Shown here: piece after piece, positions 15,971 through 24,235 of the stretch
How positions within the stretch are numbered: position 1 is the first letter of the stretch
Layout of the letters: every line of letters begins with the position of its first letter
Source of the DNA: Dialister hominis
GTDB taxonomy: Bacteria; Bacillota; Negativicutes; Veillonellales; Dialisteraceae
Reading direction: 5' to 3'
Length of the DNA stretch: 64,000 nt
NCBI RefSeq assembly: GCF_007164725.1
Contig: NZ_AP019697.1
Span: forward strand, 425,501 to 489,500
The notes under the pieces: generated by a model
Told to the model about the DNA's origin: nothing
What the model saw: the letters and a program-made list of their open reading frames with translations, nothing else
Database searches by the model: none
Translations under genes and position numbers: made by a program

Positions 15971-17476
15971 TTATTTCAGCATCTGATCGAAATCATTATT
16001 CAGTTTCTTCTCGGACTGGCTCAGCTGGTTTTCTGTGGATGCAACCCATGCTTCGTTGTTGGCAAGGTCCTTCTTTGCCATCTCGATCATCTTATTGAGT
16101 TCAGATGGCTGCGGCCCGCCTTTGACGGCGCGGTTGTGAACGATAGCAACGGGATCCTTTGCATTCTTCCATTCTTCTGCTGTCATCGGGAAGGTCTTCG
16201 GGATGGATGGGTCTTCCTTGGCAACATCGGCTACGGATTTAGCATAGATGGTCTTGGCATCTTCATAGGAGAAGTCAGCCGGAGTGATGTTGTTGGCTCT
16301 TGCATAGGTAACGACATCAGAAGCGAAGTGGTGGCCTACGCGGAAGGGGATGCCGTATTTCTTCATGAGCTGGTCGGCAATTTCCTGCGAGCAGGTCCAG
16401 TCAAGATTCAGTTCTTCGAGCGAACGGTCCGGATGGATGACAAGGTTGTTCAGGATGCGGTCGAATTCGGAGAGGACTTTCGTTGCCTGCGGTACGATGT
16501 CCATTCTTCCACTCAGACGTCCGTCAGCCATGCCGGCAGGAATGTTGTGGGAGCGGAATGCTGCTTCGACAGACATGCCAAGGAGCGTGGAAGCGTCAGT
16601 GCGGCAGGAGTTCAGGATGCCGGGATTTCTCTTCTGCGGCATAGCGGAGGAGACATATGTATTTCCGCCGCCTTCTTTAAGAAGAATCCACGGACGCGGC
16701 TGTGCGTACTGCTGCATGATTTCTTCAATGAAGCTTGTCGTGTGGATGGCGATGGCATTCGTGATACCGCCTGTTTCAATCGGCGCTTCCTGCGGGAAAA
16801 TCTGTCCTGCATCGTACGTATTGTAGGCGATGGAGTCAAAGCCGAGGTAATCGGCCATGCGGTCGCGGTCAAGCGGCCAGCCGGTGCCGTTCAGGACCAT
16901 GGAGCCCATCGGAGAGCGATTGAGGCGGGCATAATATTCTCTGACACGCTGCATGTCGCGGTTGTATGCATTGGCATAAGCGATGAGGTGGTGAGCCAGG
17001 CTGTTTGGCTGGGCAGCGACGCCGTTCGTATAGTTCGGGATGATGGTGTCCTTGTTTTCTTCAGCCAGCTTGATCAGGGAACGCTGCACGTTGTCGAGCT
17101 CTTTGGCCATGGCCATGAGATGTTCTCTCTGTTCCATGATGCCGACGGTCGTCAGCATATCCTGGGAAGAACGGCCGGCATGGATCTTCGTGACTTCCGG
17201 GCCTGCTGCCTGGATGAGGTATGGTTCGAAAGCGACGACATTCGTCGGACGCGGGCCGCCCGGCTTGTTTCCTTCATCAAGGACCTTCTGGATGCCATGG
17301 GCAATGTTCTTGCCTTCAGCAGGGGTCAGGAGCCCTTCATCGGTATTGATGATATCAGAAGCTTTATTGATCTGGCCGAGCCAGTAAAAGTTGTCTCTGG
17401 GTGTCTGGTCAGCAGCAAAAATGATCGAGCCGGACATCAGCGCGCAGAGCGTGAGCGCCATCAATGATTTTTTCAT
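15971..17476 (-). CDS. Exported argininosuccinate-lyase-like protein (aspartase/fumarase superfamily)
   Basis: A 501-residue member of the argininosuccinate lyase branch of the aspartase/fumarase superfamily: GGPRPTN, HAGRSSQDMLTT, PNYTNGVAAQPNSLAHHL, LNRSPMGS and the signature SSAMPQKRNPGIL are all seen. These enzymes eliminate fumarate or a related acid from a C-N or C-O bond. Unusually it begins with a signal peptide (MKKSLMALTLCALMSGSIIFA, cleavage before ADQTP), so it should act in the periplasm. The ATG at 17476 has AAAGGAG 7 nt upstream; a longer frame to 17521 has no ribosome site. It is not beside argG or other arginine genes. The substrate is unknown; biosynthetic argininosuccinate cleavage is unlikely outside the cytoplasm. 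Confidence 0.8.
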   Translation of the reverse strand: MKKSLMALTLCALMSGSIIFAADQTPRDNFYWLGQINKASDIINTDEGLLTPAEGKNIAHGIQKVLDEGNKPGGPRPTNVVAFEPYLIQAAGPEVTKIHAGRSSQDMLTTVGIMEQREHLMAMAKELDNVQRSLIKLAEENKDTIIPNYTNGVAAQPNSLAHHLIAYANAYNRDMQRVREYYARLNRSPMGSMVLNGTGWPLDRDRMADYLGFDSIAYNTYDAGQIFPQEAPIETGGITNAIAIHTTSFIEEIMQQYAQPRPWILLKEGGGNTYVSSAMPQKRNPGILNSCRTDASTLLGMSVEAAFRSHNIPAGMADGRLSGRMDIVPQATKVLSEFDRILNNLVIHPDRSLEELNLDWTCSQEIADQLMKKYGIPFRVGHHFASDVVTYARANNITPADFSYEDAKTIYAKSVADVAKEDPSIPKTFPMTAEEWKNAKDPVAIVHNRAVKGGPQPSELNKMIEMAKKDLANNEAWVASTENQLSQSEKKLNNDFDQMLK

Positions 17477-17806
17477 AGAATCTCCTTTCAAAACAGCAGG
17501 CATGAGCCTCGATGTAAACAAAATCTGTACTTATTATAACAACGGTAGACGTGTACTAAGTCAATGAAAGTATTTATAAGAAGAGATAGAAGAAATAGTT
17601 ATATATGGTAATATAATGTAATAATATATAAAACCAATATGTAAAACGACAGGGAAATTTTCCGGTGAGTTTCAGAAGATTTCCCGCTCCATTTTCGTGG
17701 CTTTTGCGGCCTTAAAAAGAAATTTCAAAAAAGATGAGGATGTAAAGTTATTTTGCTTGACATGGCACTCTCCTCCCTGTATAATGATAAACGTTATGGT
17801 GATGCT
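17477..17806 (+). promoter_or_regulatory. Promoter of the ylxM-ffh operon
   Basis: TTGACA (17757-17762), exactly 17 bp, TATAAT (17780-17785) is a consensus sigma70 promoter, so the first start inside the ylxM frame at 17753 cannot be used and ATG 17807 is the likely start. The rest of the AT-rich stretch, which divides two divergent genes, shows no further gene; the lyase promoter must lie on the other strand here. Confidence 0.85.
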
Positions 17807-18130
17807 ATGTCTTTAGAAAATGTAGTTCAGAACGGCGAGCTCCTTGATTGTTACGGCGAGCTCCTGACGCCAAGGCAGCGTGAATGCCTGGACTTGTATT
17901 ACAATGAGAATCTCACGTTGGCTGAGATTGCGGAATATTTTCATATTTCCCGCCAGGCGGTGCATGATGCCATGCGCCATGGCGAGGAGCAGCTCCGGAC
18001 GTATGAGTCCGCCCTTCATCTGGCGGAGGCAAGGATCCGGAGACAGAAAGCGGCCGAATCGCTGGAGGGTATGATCCCTGAAGCGAAGAAGAGCGAAGCG
18101 GAACCGCTGCTGCGGATTTTGACGGAATGA
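17807..18130 (+). CDS. ylxM: YlxM family DNA/RNA-binding protein, partner of Ffh
   Basis: A 107-residue helix-turn-helix protein (LLTPRQRECLDLYYNENLTLAEIAEYFHISRQAVHDAMRHGEEQL) of the YlxM/p13 family. It resembles sigma-factor region 4 and is almost always encoded before ffh; work in streptococci indicates that it modulates SRP assembly. The start is set by the consensus promoter just upstream (-10 at 17780-17785) and by GGTGAT 6-11 nt before ATG 17807. The stop is 10 nt from ffh. Confidence 0.88.
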   Translation: MSLENVVQNGELLDCYGELLTPRQRECLDLYYNENLTLAEIAEYFHISRQAVHDAMRHGEEQLRTYESALHLAEARIRRQKAAESLEGMIPEAKKSEAEPLLRILTE

Positions 18131-18140
18131 AGGTGACCAG

Positions 18141-19502
18141 ATGCCATTTGAAGGTTTAGGAGATAAGCTGCAGTTGGCTTTTAAGGATCTCCGCGGGAAG
18201 GGCAAACTTTCCGAGAGTGATATCGACGCGGCGCTCCGCGAAGTCAGAAGGGCTCTTCTGGAAGCGGACGTCAATTTCAAGGTAGCGAAGGATTTCATTG
18301 CTCATGTGCGTGAAAAAGCGATGGGCGAGGAGGTCTTCGGCAGCCTGAAGCCAGACCAGACGGTTATCAAAATCGTCAGGGATGAGCTGACAGAGCTTCT
18401 GGGCGGGACCCAGAGCAAGATCACGCTCTCCTCTACGGGCATGACGGTGATCATGCTTGTCGGGCTGCAGGGCGCCGGCAAGACGACGACCGCCGGCAAG
18501 CTTGCGCTGATGTTCAAGAAGAAGGGACATCGTCCGATGCTGGCAGCCTGCGACGTATATCGTCCGGCAGCTATTAAACAGCTCGAAGTCCTTGGTGAAC
18601 AGACGGATGTGCCGGTTTACCGCATGCCTCCGAATGTGGATCCTGTCCACATCGCAAGGTACGCTGTCGACACGGCTAAGTCATACAACCGCGATATCGT
18701 CATTCTCGATACCGCAGGGCGCTTAACGATCGATGAAAAGCTGATGGCCGAGCTGAGAAATATCAAGGCTGAGGTTCATCCGCAGGAGATCCTTCTGGTG
18801 CTCGACTCCATGACTGGTCAGGACGCTGTCAATACGGCAAAGGCTTTCGATGAGAGCCTGGGCATTGACGGGACCATCCTGACGAAGATGGATGGCGATG
18901 CCAGAGGCGGCGCTGCTCTTTCCATTAAGAGCGTAACGGGCAAACCGATCAAGATGATCGGCGTATCCGAAAAGCTCGACGGCGGGCTGGAAGATTTCCA
19001 TCCGGACCGTATGGCAGGACGTATCCTCGATCTGGGCGATCTCGAGACTTTGATCGAAACCGCACAGAGAAATATGGATCAGGATTCGCTGAAGGATGCA
19101 GCAGGAAAGATCAGGAAGGGTGAGTTCACTCTCGATGATTTCCTGAAGCAGCTCAAGCAGATCAGAAAGCTCGGCTCTTTCCAGAGCATTCTGGGCATGA
19201 TCCCGGGGATGGGCAAGTTCAAGGATCAGCTGAAGGATGTCGATCTTGACGGCAAGGAAGTCAAGCACATCGAAGCTATCATCCTTTCCATGACACCGGA
19301 GGAAAGGGCGAATGTCAAGATTCTGAACGGCAGCCGCAGAAAGCGTATCGCTGACGGCGCTGGCGTGAAGATCCAGGACGTCAACCGTATGATGAAGCAA
19401 TTCCAGGAAATGCAGAAAACCATGAAGAAAATGAAGAATAAGAAGATAAATCCATCCAAGATGGGCGGCCTCGGTGGTCTCCCCGGGATGTTCCATAAAT
19501 AA
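18141..19502 (+). CDS. ffh: Signal recognition particle protein Ffh (SRP54)
   Basis: A 453-residue SRP GTPase that binds 4.5S RNA and the signal sequences of nascent membrane and secreted proteins and delivers them to FtsY. The N domain (FEGLGDKLQLAFKDLRGKGKLSESDIDAALREVRRALLEADV) is followed by the G domain (GLQGAGKTTTAGKLA, DTAGRL, TKMDGDARGGAALS) and the methionine-rich M domain (from about residue 300; FQSILGMIPGMGKF, KILNGSRRKRIADGAG, MKQFQEMQKTMKKMKNKK). Length and motifs are normal. It is second in an operon with ylxM and followed 27 bp later by rpsP. Confidence 0.97.
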   Translation: MPFEGLGDKLQLAFKDLRGKGKLSESDIDAALREVRRALLEADVNFKVAKDFIAHVREKAMGEEVFGSLKPDQTVIKIVRDELTELLGGTQSKITLSSTGMTVIMLVGLQGAGKTTTAGKLALMFKKKGHRPMLAACDVYRPAAIKQLEVLGEQTDVPVYRMPPNVDPVHIARYAVDTAKSYNRDIVILDTAGRLTIDEKLMAELRNIKAEVHPQEILLVLDSMTGQDAVNTAKAFDESLGIDGTILTKMDGDARGGAALSIKSVTGKPIKMIGVSEKLDGGLEDFHPDRMAGRILDLGDLETLIETAQRNMDQDSLKDAAGKIRKGEFTLDDFLKQLKQIRKLGSFQSILGMIPGMGKFKDQLKDVDLDGKEVKHIEAIILSMTPEERANVKILNGSRRKRIADGAGVKIQDVNRMMKQFQEMQKTMKKMKNKKINPSKMGGLGGLPGMFHK

Positions 19503-19529
19503 TCGAGATCATTTCAAGGAGGTGAAATT

Positions 19530-19793
19530 ATGTTAAAAATTCGTTTGACCCGTATGGGCGCTAAGAAGAATCCTTTCTACCGCATCATCGTCATCGACTC
19601 CAAGGAAGCTAGAAACGGCGCTCCGACCGATACCATCGGCTGGTACGATCCGGCTAAACTCGACGCTCCGGTAAAGATTGATGAAGAAAAGACTCTGTCC
19701 TGGCTTGGTAAAGGCGCTCAGCCGACCGACACTGTTCGTTCCATTCTGAGAAAGAACGGCATCCTCGCTAAGTTTGCTGAAGCAAAGAAATAA
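19530..19793 (+). CDS. rpsP: 30S ribosomal protein S16
   Basis: An 87-residue S16. The start MLKIRLTRMGAKKNPFYRII and VIDSKEARNG are diagnostic, as is GAQPTDTVRSILRKNGIL near the C-terminus. S16 binds 16S rRNA early and is needed for 30S assembly. AAGGAGGTG lies 7 nt before ATG 19530, a near-perfect ribosome site as expected for a ribosomal protein gene. Order ffh-rpsP-khpA-ylqD-rimM-trmD is the common Firmicute arrangement. Confidence 0.97.
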   Translation: MLKIRLTRMGAKKNPFYRIIVIDSKEARNGAPTDTIGWYDPAKLDAPVKIDEEKTLSWLGKGAQPTDTVRSILRKNGILAKFAEAKK

Positions 19794-19805
19794 GGGGGAC
19801 GCACC

Positions 19806-20033
19806 ATGAAAGAATTAGTGGAAACACTCGTCAAGGCTCTTGTAAAGAACCCTGACGCCGTCTCTGTCACCGTAGTCGAAAAGGGCAGCCTGGAAATTTA
19901 TCAGGTCCATGTTGCCCCGGAAGACATGGGCAAGGTCATCGGCAGAAAAGGACGCATTGCCAATGCGATCCGTACCGTTGTCAAGGCAGGTGCTTTGCGT
20001 GAAAACCGCAGAGTGGCTGTCGATATTATCTAA
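19806..20033 (+). CDS. khpA: KH-domain RNA-binding protein KhpA (YlqC)
   Basis: A 75-residue single KH domain protein with the GxxG RNA-binding loop in KVIGRKGRIANAIRTVVKA. KhpA proteins pair with KhpB (Jag) and bind many mRNAs and small RNAs; they influence cell size and division in streptococci. It lies between rpsP and ylqD. AAGGGGG precedes ATG 19806. Full length for the family. Confidence 0.92.
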   Translation: MKELVETLVKALVKNPDAVSVTVVEKGSLEIYQVHVAPEDMGKVIGRKGRIANAIRTVVKAGALRENRRVAVDII

Positions 20034-20044
20034 GAGGTGTCGCA

Positions 20045-20452
20045 ATGGATGAAATGCAGATTCTTGTCCCTGTAGCCGTTAAGTCAAAGCTGACTGAACA
20101 GCTGAAGGCAACGCTCCTCGCTGAGATCGAACAGAATCTCAAGCGTGTAGACCATGATATGTCCCAGCTGGATTTCGAAGCTAATGGAAAACTGGCAGAA
20201 CAGGCAAAGATTAACGTACAGGCCGTAGCACCCCTTCGTGCTCAGTACGAGGCTCAGAAGGTCCAGATGCAGCAGATGAAGGATAAATTCCTTGCTGATA
20301 AGGATCATCTCGAAAGACTCACCATCGGCGCAGAACTCAACCGTGCTCCGATGAACCGTCTGGTTACCATTCATATCGGTGACGACATGAATGAACTGCT
20401 CGACGGTGAAATCCTGGTTGAAGACGGAAAGATCGTTGAATTCCGCAACTGA
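20045..20452 (+). CDS. ylqD: YlqD family protein
   Basis: A 135-residue protein with a central coiled coil (about 15-95: QLKATLLAEIEQNLKRVDHDM through MKDKFLADKDHLERL) and a short C-terminal beta region (VTIHIGDDMNELLDGEILVEDGKIVEF). This fits YlqD (Pfam YlqD), a conserved but uncharacterised protein encoded between khpA and rimM in many Firmicutes. Its stop is 1 nt before the rimM start, suggesting coupling. Function unknown. Confidence 0.8.
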   Translation: MDEMQILVPVAVKSKLTEQLKATLLAEIEQNLKRVDHDMSQLDFEANGKLAEQAKINVQAVAPLRAQYEAQKVQMQQMKDKFLADKDHLERLTIGAELNRAPMNRLVTIHIGDDMNELLDGEILVEDGKIVEFRN

Positions 20453-20453
20453 T

Positions 20454-20951
20454 ATGAAACCCGATGAACTGATAGTTGTCGGCCGAATCGTAGCCCCGCA
20501 TGGTGTGCGGGGTGATTTGCGTATTCTTCCCGATACGGACCGGCCGGAAATCTTCAAGACGCTCAAGCGTCTCAAAATCGGCGGGAAGTTTTATAAGCTG
20601 CTTTCGGGACGTCCGCATAAGAATGTATACATTCTTCATGTGGAAGGTGTGGACGACAGGAACATGGCCGAAACGCTGATCGACAAGATCGTCGAAGTGC
20701 CGTTTTCTGAACTGCCGGAAAGACCGGAGGGCACGTACTACTATTTCCAGCTCGTAGGGCTTGAAGTAGTGGATGAAGCGGGCTCTCACGTCGGAAAGCT
20801 CAAGGAAATCCTCGAGACCGGAGCTAACAACGTCTATGGCGTTGAAACACCGGACGGCAAGGAAATCTATCTTCCGGCCATCCCTTCATGCATCCTTAAA
20901 GTCGACCTCGACGAAGGACGCATGACAGTGGCTATGCCGGAATGGGAATAA
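20454..20951 (+). CDS. rimM: Ribosome maturation factor RimM
   Basis: A 165-residue 16S rRNA processing protein. The N-terminal RimM domain opens ELIVVGRIVAPHGVRGDLRI, and the PRC-barrel (YYYFQLVGLEVVDEAGSHVGKLKEILETGANNVY, then LPAIPSCILKVDLDEGRMTV) follows. It binds S19 and helps mature the 30S head. I use ATG 20454, 1 nt after the ylqD stop; a longer frame from 20391 would overlap ylqD and adds residues unlike RimM. No separate ribosome site is obvious, fitting translational coupling. Confidence 0.93.
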   Translation: MKPDELIVVGRIVAPHGVRGDLRILPDTDRPEIFKTLKRLKIGGKFYKLLSGRPHKNVYILHVEGVDDRNMAETLIDKIVEVPFSELPERPEGTYYYFQLVGLEVVDEAGSHVGKLKEILETGANNVYGVETPDGKEIYLPAIPSCILKVDLDEGRMTVAMPEWE

Positions 20952-20955
20952 GCGG

Positions 20956-21001
20956 ACTCCCCCTCTCTGGGGAAGACGCTGTCTTCCCGAAATAGAGGGC
21001 G
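20956..21001 (+). other. Hairpin in the rimM-trmD gap
   Basis: The gap holds nested complementary arms: GGGAAGAC-GCT-GTCTTCCC as inner stem and CCCTCT/AGAGGG as outer stem, followed by the trmD start at 21005 without a T run. It would sit over the trmD ribosome site, so a role in limiting trmD translation is possible; it may alternatively be an mRNA processing site. Confidence 0.55.
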
Positions 21002-21004
21002 AGA

Positions 21005-21751
21005 ATGAAAATAGATATATTATCCTTATTTCCCGAGTTCGTTCAGGCGTTCTTCGACCAAAGTATCATCAAGAGAGCGCTGGATGCGGGACGTATGGAG
21101 ATGGCGGTCACGAATCCCCGTGACTATACCATGTACCGCCACCGTCAGGTGGACGATACGATCTACGGAGGCGGGGCGGGCATGCTCATGATGTGCCAGC
21201 CCATTTTTGACGCAGTGCATCATGTGCTTCCTGAGAAAGGCCCCCGCGACCGGGTGATTTTCCTGTCACCTGCGGGAAAGACTTTCAATCAGGAAAAAGC
21301 CAAGGAACTATACCGTGATTATGACCATCTGGTGCTCATCTGCGGGCACTATGAAGGCGTGGATCACAGGGTCGAGGAGTATCTGGCAGACGAACTGATT
21401 TCGATCGGAGATTACGTTCTGACCGGCGGAGAGCTGGGTGCCATGGTCATCAGCGACGCAGTGGCCCGCATGATACCGGGAGTCCTTGGAGATGCGGGAA
21501 GCGCAGCAACCGATTCGTTCTATGAACCGATTCTGGAATATCCGCAGTATACGAAACCGGCTGACTACAACGGCTGGAAGGTCCCTGAAGTGCTCCTTTC
21601 CGGGCATCACGCAAATATTGCGCGATGGAGGAGGAAAGAGGCGCTTCGCCGCACCCTCGAATGCCGTCCGGATCTTTTAAGCGGGCTCAAGATGACCGCG
21701 GAAGATAAGAAGCTGCTGGCGGAGATCAAACGCGAGAAGGAGGATCAGTGA
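21005..21751 (+). CDS. trmD: tRNA (guanine-37-N1)-methyltransferase
   Basis: A 248-residue SPOUT-fold methyltransferase that makes m1G37 in tRNAs reading CNN codons and so prevents frameshifts. Marks: [34 protein letters not shown], the knotted SAM site [36 protein letters not shown] and the active aspartate region [16 protein letters not shown]. Length is normal. Its stop overlaps the next gene's start (TGATG). The usual next gene, rplS (L19), is absent here. Confidence 0.96.
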   Translation: MKIDILSLFPEFVQAFFDQSIIKRALDAGRMEMAVTNPRDYTMYRHRQVDDTIYGGGAGMLMMCQPIFDAVHHVLPEKGPRDRVIFLSPAGKTFNQEKAKELYRDYDHLVLICGHYEGVDHRVEEYLADELISIGDYVLTGGELGAMVISDAVARMIPGVLGDAGSAATDSFYEPILEYPQYTKPADYNGWKVPEVLLSGHHANIARWRRKEALRRTLECRPDLLSGLKMTAEDKKLLAEIKREKEDQ

Positions 21752-22332
21752 TGGCACCTGTATATATAGGACTGATACACTATCCGATTTATAACAAACA
21801 TATGGAAGTAGTCACTACGGCTCTTACCAACTATGACCTTCATGATATTGCCAGAACGGCCAAGACGTATGACGTGAAACGCTATTTCATCGTGCATCCG
21901 GTGGAAGCACAGCGTGAAATGGCAAACCGCATCATGAACCACTGGAAGACCGGCGGCGGTGTGAAGTACAATGTGAACAGGAAAGAAGCTTTCGAAGAGA
22001 CGGAACTGGTTCCCACCCTCGAAGAAGCGATTTCCCGCATCGAAAGCGAGACAGGCAAAAAGCCTGCCATCGTCACCACCGATGCCCGTGTGTATCCGAA
22101 TACGGTCTCCTACTGTGAAATGCGCAGGAAAATCCACGAAGAAGATACACCGATTTTCATCCTTTTCGGGACAGGCTTCGGCATGACCAAGGAAATGATG
22201 AAGCAGTTCGATTACATTGTGGAACCAATTTACGGGGCAGGCACGTACAATCATCTGTGCGTACGCAGCGCCGTAGCCATCATCCTCGACCGCCTTCTGG
22301 GCGAACCCTGGTGGAATAAAAAGGAGGAATAA
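21751..22332 (+). CDS. SPOUT-type RNA methyltransferase (SPOUT_MTase_2 family)
   Basis: A 193-residue protein of the SPOUT_MTase_2 family, inferred from its start (YIGLIHYPIYNKHMEVVTTALTNYDLHDIARTAKTYDVKRYFIVHP) and the C-terminal knot-like segment (PIFILFGTGFGMTKEMMKQFDYIVEPIYGAGTYNHLCVRSAVAIILDRLLG), which resembles the SAM-binding trefoil of TrmD/TrmH enzymes. The target RNA is not known. ATG 21751 overlaps the trmD stop and follows AAGGAGG by 8 nt; a GTG at 21748 is also in frame. Its place directly after trmD suggests a role in tRNA or rRNA modification. Confidence 0.82.
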   Translation: MAPVYIGLIHYPIYNKHMEVVTTALTNYDLHDIARTAKTYDVKRYFIVHPVEAQREMANRIMNHWKTGGGVKYNVNRKEAFEETELVPTLEEAISRIESETGKKPAIVTTDARVYPNTVSYCEMRRKIHEEDTPIFILFGTGFGMTKEMMKQFDYIVEPIYGAGTYNHLCVRSAVAIILDRLLGEPWWNKKEE

Positions 22333-22336
22333 TTTT

Positions 22337-23071
22337 ATGTCCGGACATTCTAAGTGGGAAAACATTAAGCGCAAGAAAGGCAAAACAGACGCCATCCGCG
22401 CAAGAATCACCACTAAAATTTCCAAGGAAATTACAATCGCAGCCCGCATGGGCGGCGGTGATCCAGTCGGCAACATGCGTCTGAAACTGGCTTTGACAAA
22501 AGCTAAGCAGAACAATGTACCGAAGGAAAACATTCAGCGCGCTATCGATAAGGGCGTTGGCGCTGCCAGCGGCGCAGGCTTCGATGAAGTAACCTATGAA
22601 GGTTACGGACCCGGAGGCGCTGCTGTCATCGTCGAATGCAACACCGATAACCGCAATCGCGCTGCAGCTGATATCCGTCACGCATTCACCCATCATGGCG
22701 GTTCCGTAGGAACCCCGGGCTGCGTATCCTGGATGTTCAAGAAGAAAGGCACCATCTTCGTCAGCAAAGAAGCTGCTGATGAAGACACCGTCATGATGGT
22801 AGCACTCGATGCAGGCGCTGAAGACGTAGCAGTCAATGAAGACTCTTACGAAATCACAACCGCTCCGGAAGACTTCCTGACCGTATCCGATGCTCTTGAA
22901 AAAGAAGGCATTGCGGCAGAAGCATCCGAAGTCGCTATGGTTCCGGACAACTACGTCAAGCTGGAAGGCGATGCAGCCCAGACAATGGCCCGCCTCACCG
23001 GCGAACTGGAAGAACTCGATGATGTACAGGAAGTGTACACCAACGCAGAACTTCCGGAAGACATGGAATAA
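22337..23071 (+). CDS. YebC/PmpR family regulator (TACO1 family)
   Basis: A 244-residue member of the YebC/TACO1 family: MSGHSKWENIKRKKGKTDAIRARI at the start, NVPKENIQRAIDKGVG, YEGYGPGGAAVIVECNTDNRNRAAADIRHAF and VSWMFKKKGTIFV are typical. Family members were described as transcriptional regulators, and more recent work links them to translation through polyproline stretches. AAAGGAGG lies 8 nt before ATG 22337. It is the last gene before a strong terminator, so it seems to end the ylxM operon. Confidence 0.93.
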   Translation: MSGHSKWENIKRKKGKTDAIRARITTKISKEITIAARMGGGDPVGNMRLKLALTKAKQNNVPKENIQRAIDKGVGAASGAGFDEVTYEGYGPGGAAVIVECNTDNRNRAAADIRHAFTHHGGSVGTPGCVSWMFKKKGTIFVSKEAADEDTVMMVALDAGAEDVAVNEDSYEITTAPEDFLTVSDALEKEGIAAEASEVAMVPDNYVKLEGDAAQTMARLTGELEELDDVQEVYTNAELPEDME

Positions 23072-23080
23072 TCCGCAAAG

Positions 23081-23124
23081 AAAGAACCGTGAAAATGATC
23101 CGTCATTTTCACGTTCTTTTTTTT
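23081..23124 (+). terminator. Terminator of the ylxM-yebC operon
   Basis: AAAGAACCGTGAAAATGA, loop TCCG, TCATTTTCACGTTC and eight T; starts 9 nt after the yebC stop. Confidence 0.92.
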
Positions 23125-23229
23125 ATGCCGGGATTCCCAAATCGAACCGGCCGCCCGCAGCAGCCTGGCAAAGAGAAGCTGTTTCAAATCTTCCTCCCTC
23201 TATTTTGAAAATTTTCAAAATATTTTTGA

Positions 23230-23288
23230 TGTAACTATTGACGTTACAGCTAAATGGTGGTATATTTAATGTAACAAAGATAGTTACA
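23230..23288 (+). promoter_or_regulatory. Promoter with two TGTAAC-N7-GTTACA operators
   Basis: TTGACG (23238-23243), 17 bp, TATATT (23261-23266) forms a promoter. A 19-bp palindrome, TGTAAC-TATTGAC-GTTACA, covers the -35 (23230-23248) and a second, TGTAAC-AAAGATA-GTTACA, lies just downstream of the -10 (23270-23288). Their centres are 40 bp apart, close to four helical turns. The placement is that of repressor sites; the Rrf2-type gene at 24870 is the obvious candidate regulator. Confidence 0.8.
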
Positions 23289-23322
23289 TCAAATATTTCA
23301 AACATTCAAGGAGAAACTCAAA

Positions 23323-23952
23323 ATGAAATTAGCAGTTGTTGCAGCAAATGGTAAAAGCGGTCGTCTTATTGTGAAGGAAGCTGTCGCACGCGGACTTGAC
23401 GTTACCGCAGTCGTACGCGGAGAGAACGAGACAGAAGCTCTGCATACTTTGAAGAAGGATATCATGGATCTCACAAAAGAAGATCTGGCAGGTTTTGATG
23501 TCGTCATCGATGCTTTCGGCATCTGGGATCCGAATAAGATGGATCAGCACAGCGCGACGCTCGGCCATCTTTCTGATATCCTTTCCGGCAGCAAGACAAG
23601 ACTTCTGGTCGTCGGCGGGGCAGGCAGTCTCTATGTCGATAAAGATCACAAGACCATGATTTCCGATCTCCCGGATTTCTCAGAAGCGTATCTTCCAACT
23701 GCAGTCGGCATGAAGAATTCTCTCAATGCTTTGAGAAAACGTGACGATGTCAGATGGACATATGTCAGCCCGGCTGCTGAATTCATCGCTGACGGAGAAA
23801 GAACGGGGAAATACATCCTTGCCGGCGAAGAATTCACCACCAACGAAAAGGGCGAAAGCAAGATCTCCTATGCAGACTATACGCTCGCCATGGTCGATGA
23901 AGCTGTCAGCGGCAGCCACATCCATCAGAGGATCAGCGTACTTGGAAAGTAA
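23323..23952 (+). CDS. NAD(P)H-binding protein, atypical short-chain dehydrogenase (YwnB/NmrA-like)
   Basis: A 209-residue Rossmann-fold protein. MKLAVVAANGKSGRLIVKEAVARGLDVTAVVRG is the dinucleotide-binding strand and glycine loop (GKSG in place of GATG). VVIDAFGIWD and RLLVVGGAGSLYVD follow, and WTYVSPAAEF is typical of NmrA/YwnB-like atypical SDRs. Some act as reductases, others as redox sensors. In B. subtilis the similar ywnB is beside the Rrf2 regulator ywnA; here an Rrf2 gene lies 0.9 kb downstream. AAGGAG is 9 nt before ATG 23323. Substrate unknown. Confidence 0.8.
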   Translation: MKLAVVAANGKSGRLIVKEAVARGLDVTAVVRGENETEALHTLKKDIMDLTKEDLAGFDVVIDAFGIWDPNKMDQHSATLGHLSDILSGSKTRLLVVGGAGSLYVDKDHKTMISDLPDFSEAYLPTAVGMKNSLNALRKRDDVRWTYVSPAAEFIADGERTGKYILAGEEFTTNEKGESKISYADYTLAMVDEAVSGSHIHQRISVLGK

Positions 23953-24068
23953 GACAGTAAAATAAGGAAATAAGGATGGCTGAACAAGGCCATCTTTATT
24001 TTTTAAAATCAGTAGCTAAAAATAAAAATGCATTTCGACAGATATAAAAATATTCTAAGGCAGGATCG

Positions 24069-24119
24069 TTGACTCGGAAATAGGGCGGTGCTATGATAAA
24101 TGTAACAAGAGATGTTACA
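24069..24119 (+). promoter_or_regulatory. Promoter with a third TGTAAC-N7-GTTACA operator
   Basis: TTGACT (24069-24074), 17 bp, TATGAT (24092-24097), followed at 24101-24119 by TGTAAC-AAGAGAT-GTTACA. The palindrome has the same 6-7-6 format and the same place relative to the -10 as operator 2 of the upstream gene, so both genes should be under one repressor. Confidence 0.8.
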
Positions 24120-24235
24120 GCATCAGAAGGGGAAGGCTCCTGCTTCGTCTCTCTGGCACCTTTTCTATTTCCGGCTGGTTTCCAGTCTTTAGAATCATTT
24201 CTTATGTATTCATTGATCAAGAAAAGGAGAACATC

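Noticed and set aside
15827-17467. Plus-strand open frame of 546 codons opposite the exported lyase
   Set aside because: Antisense shadow of a gene with clear family signatures on the minus strand; no ribosome site or domain.
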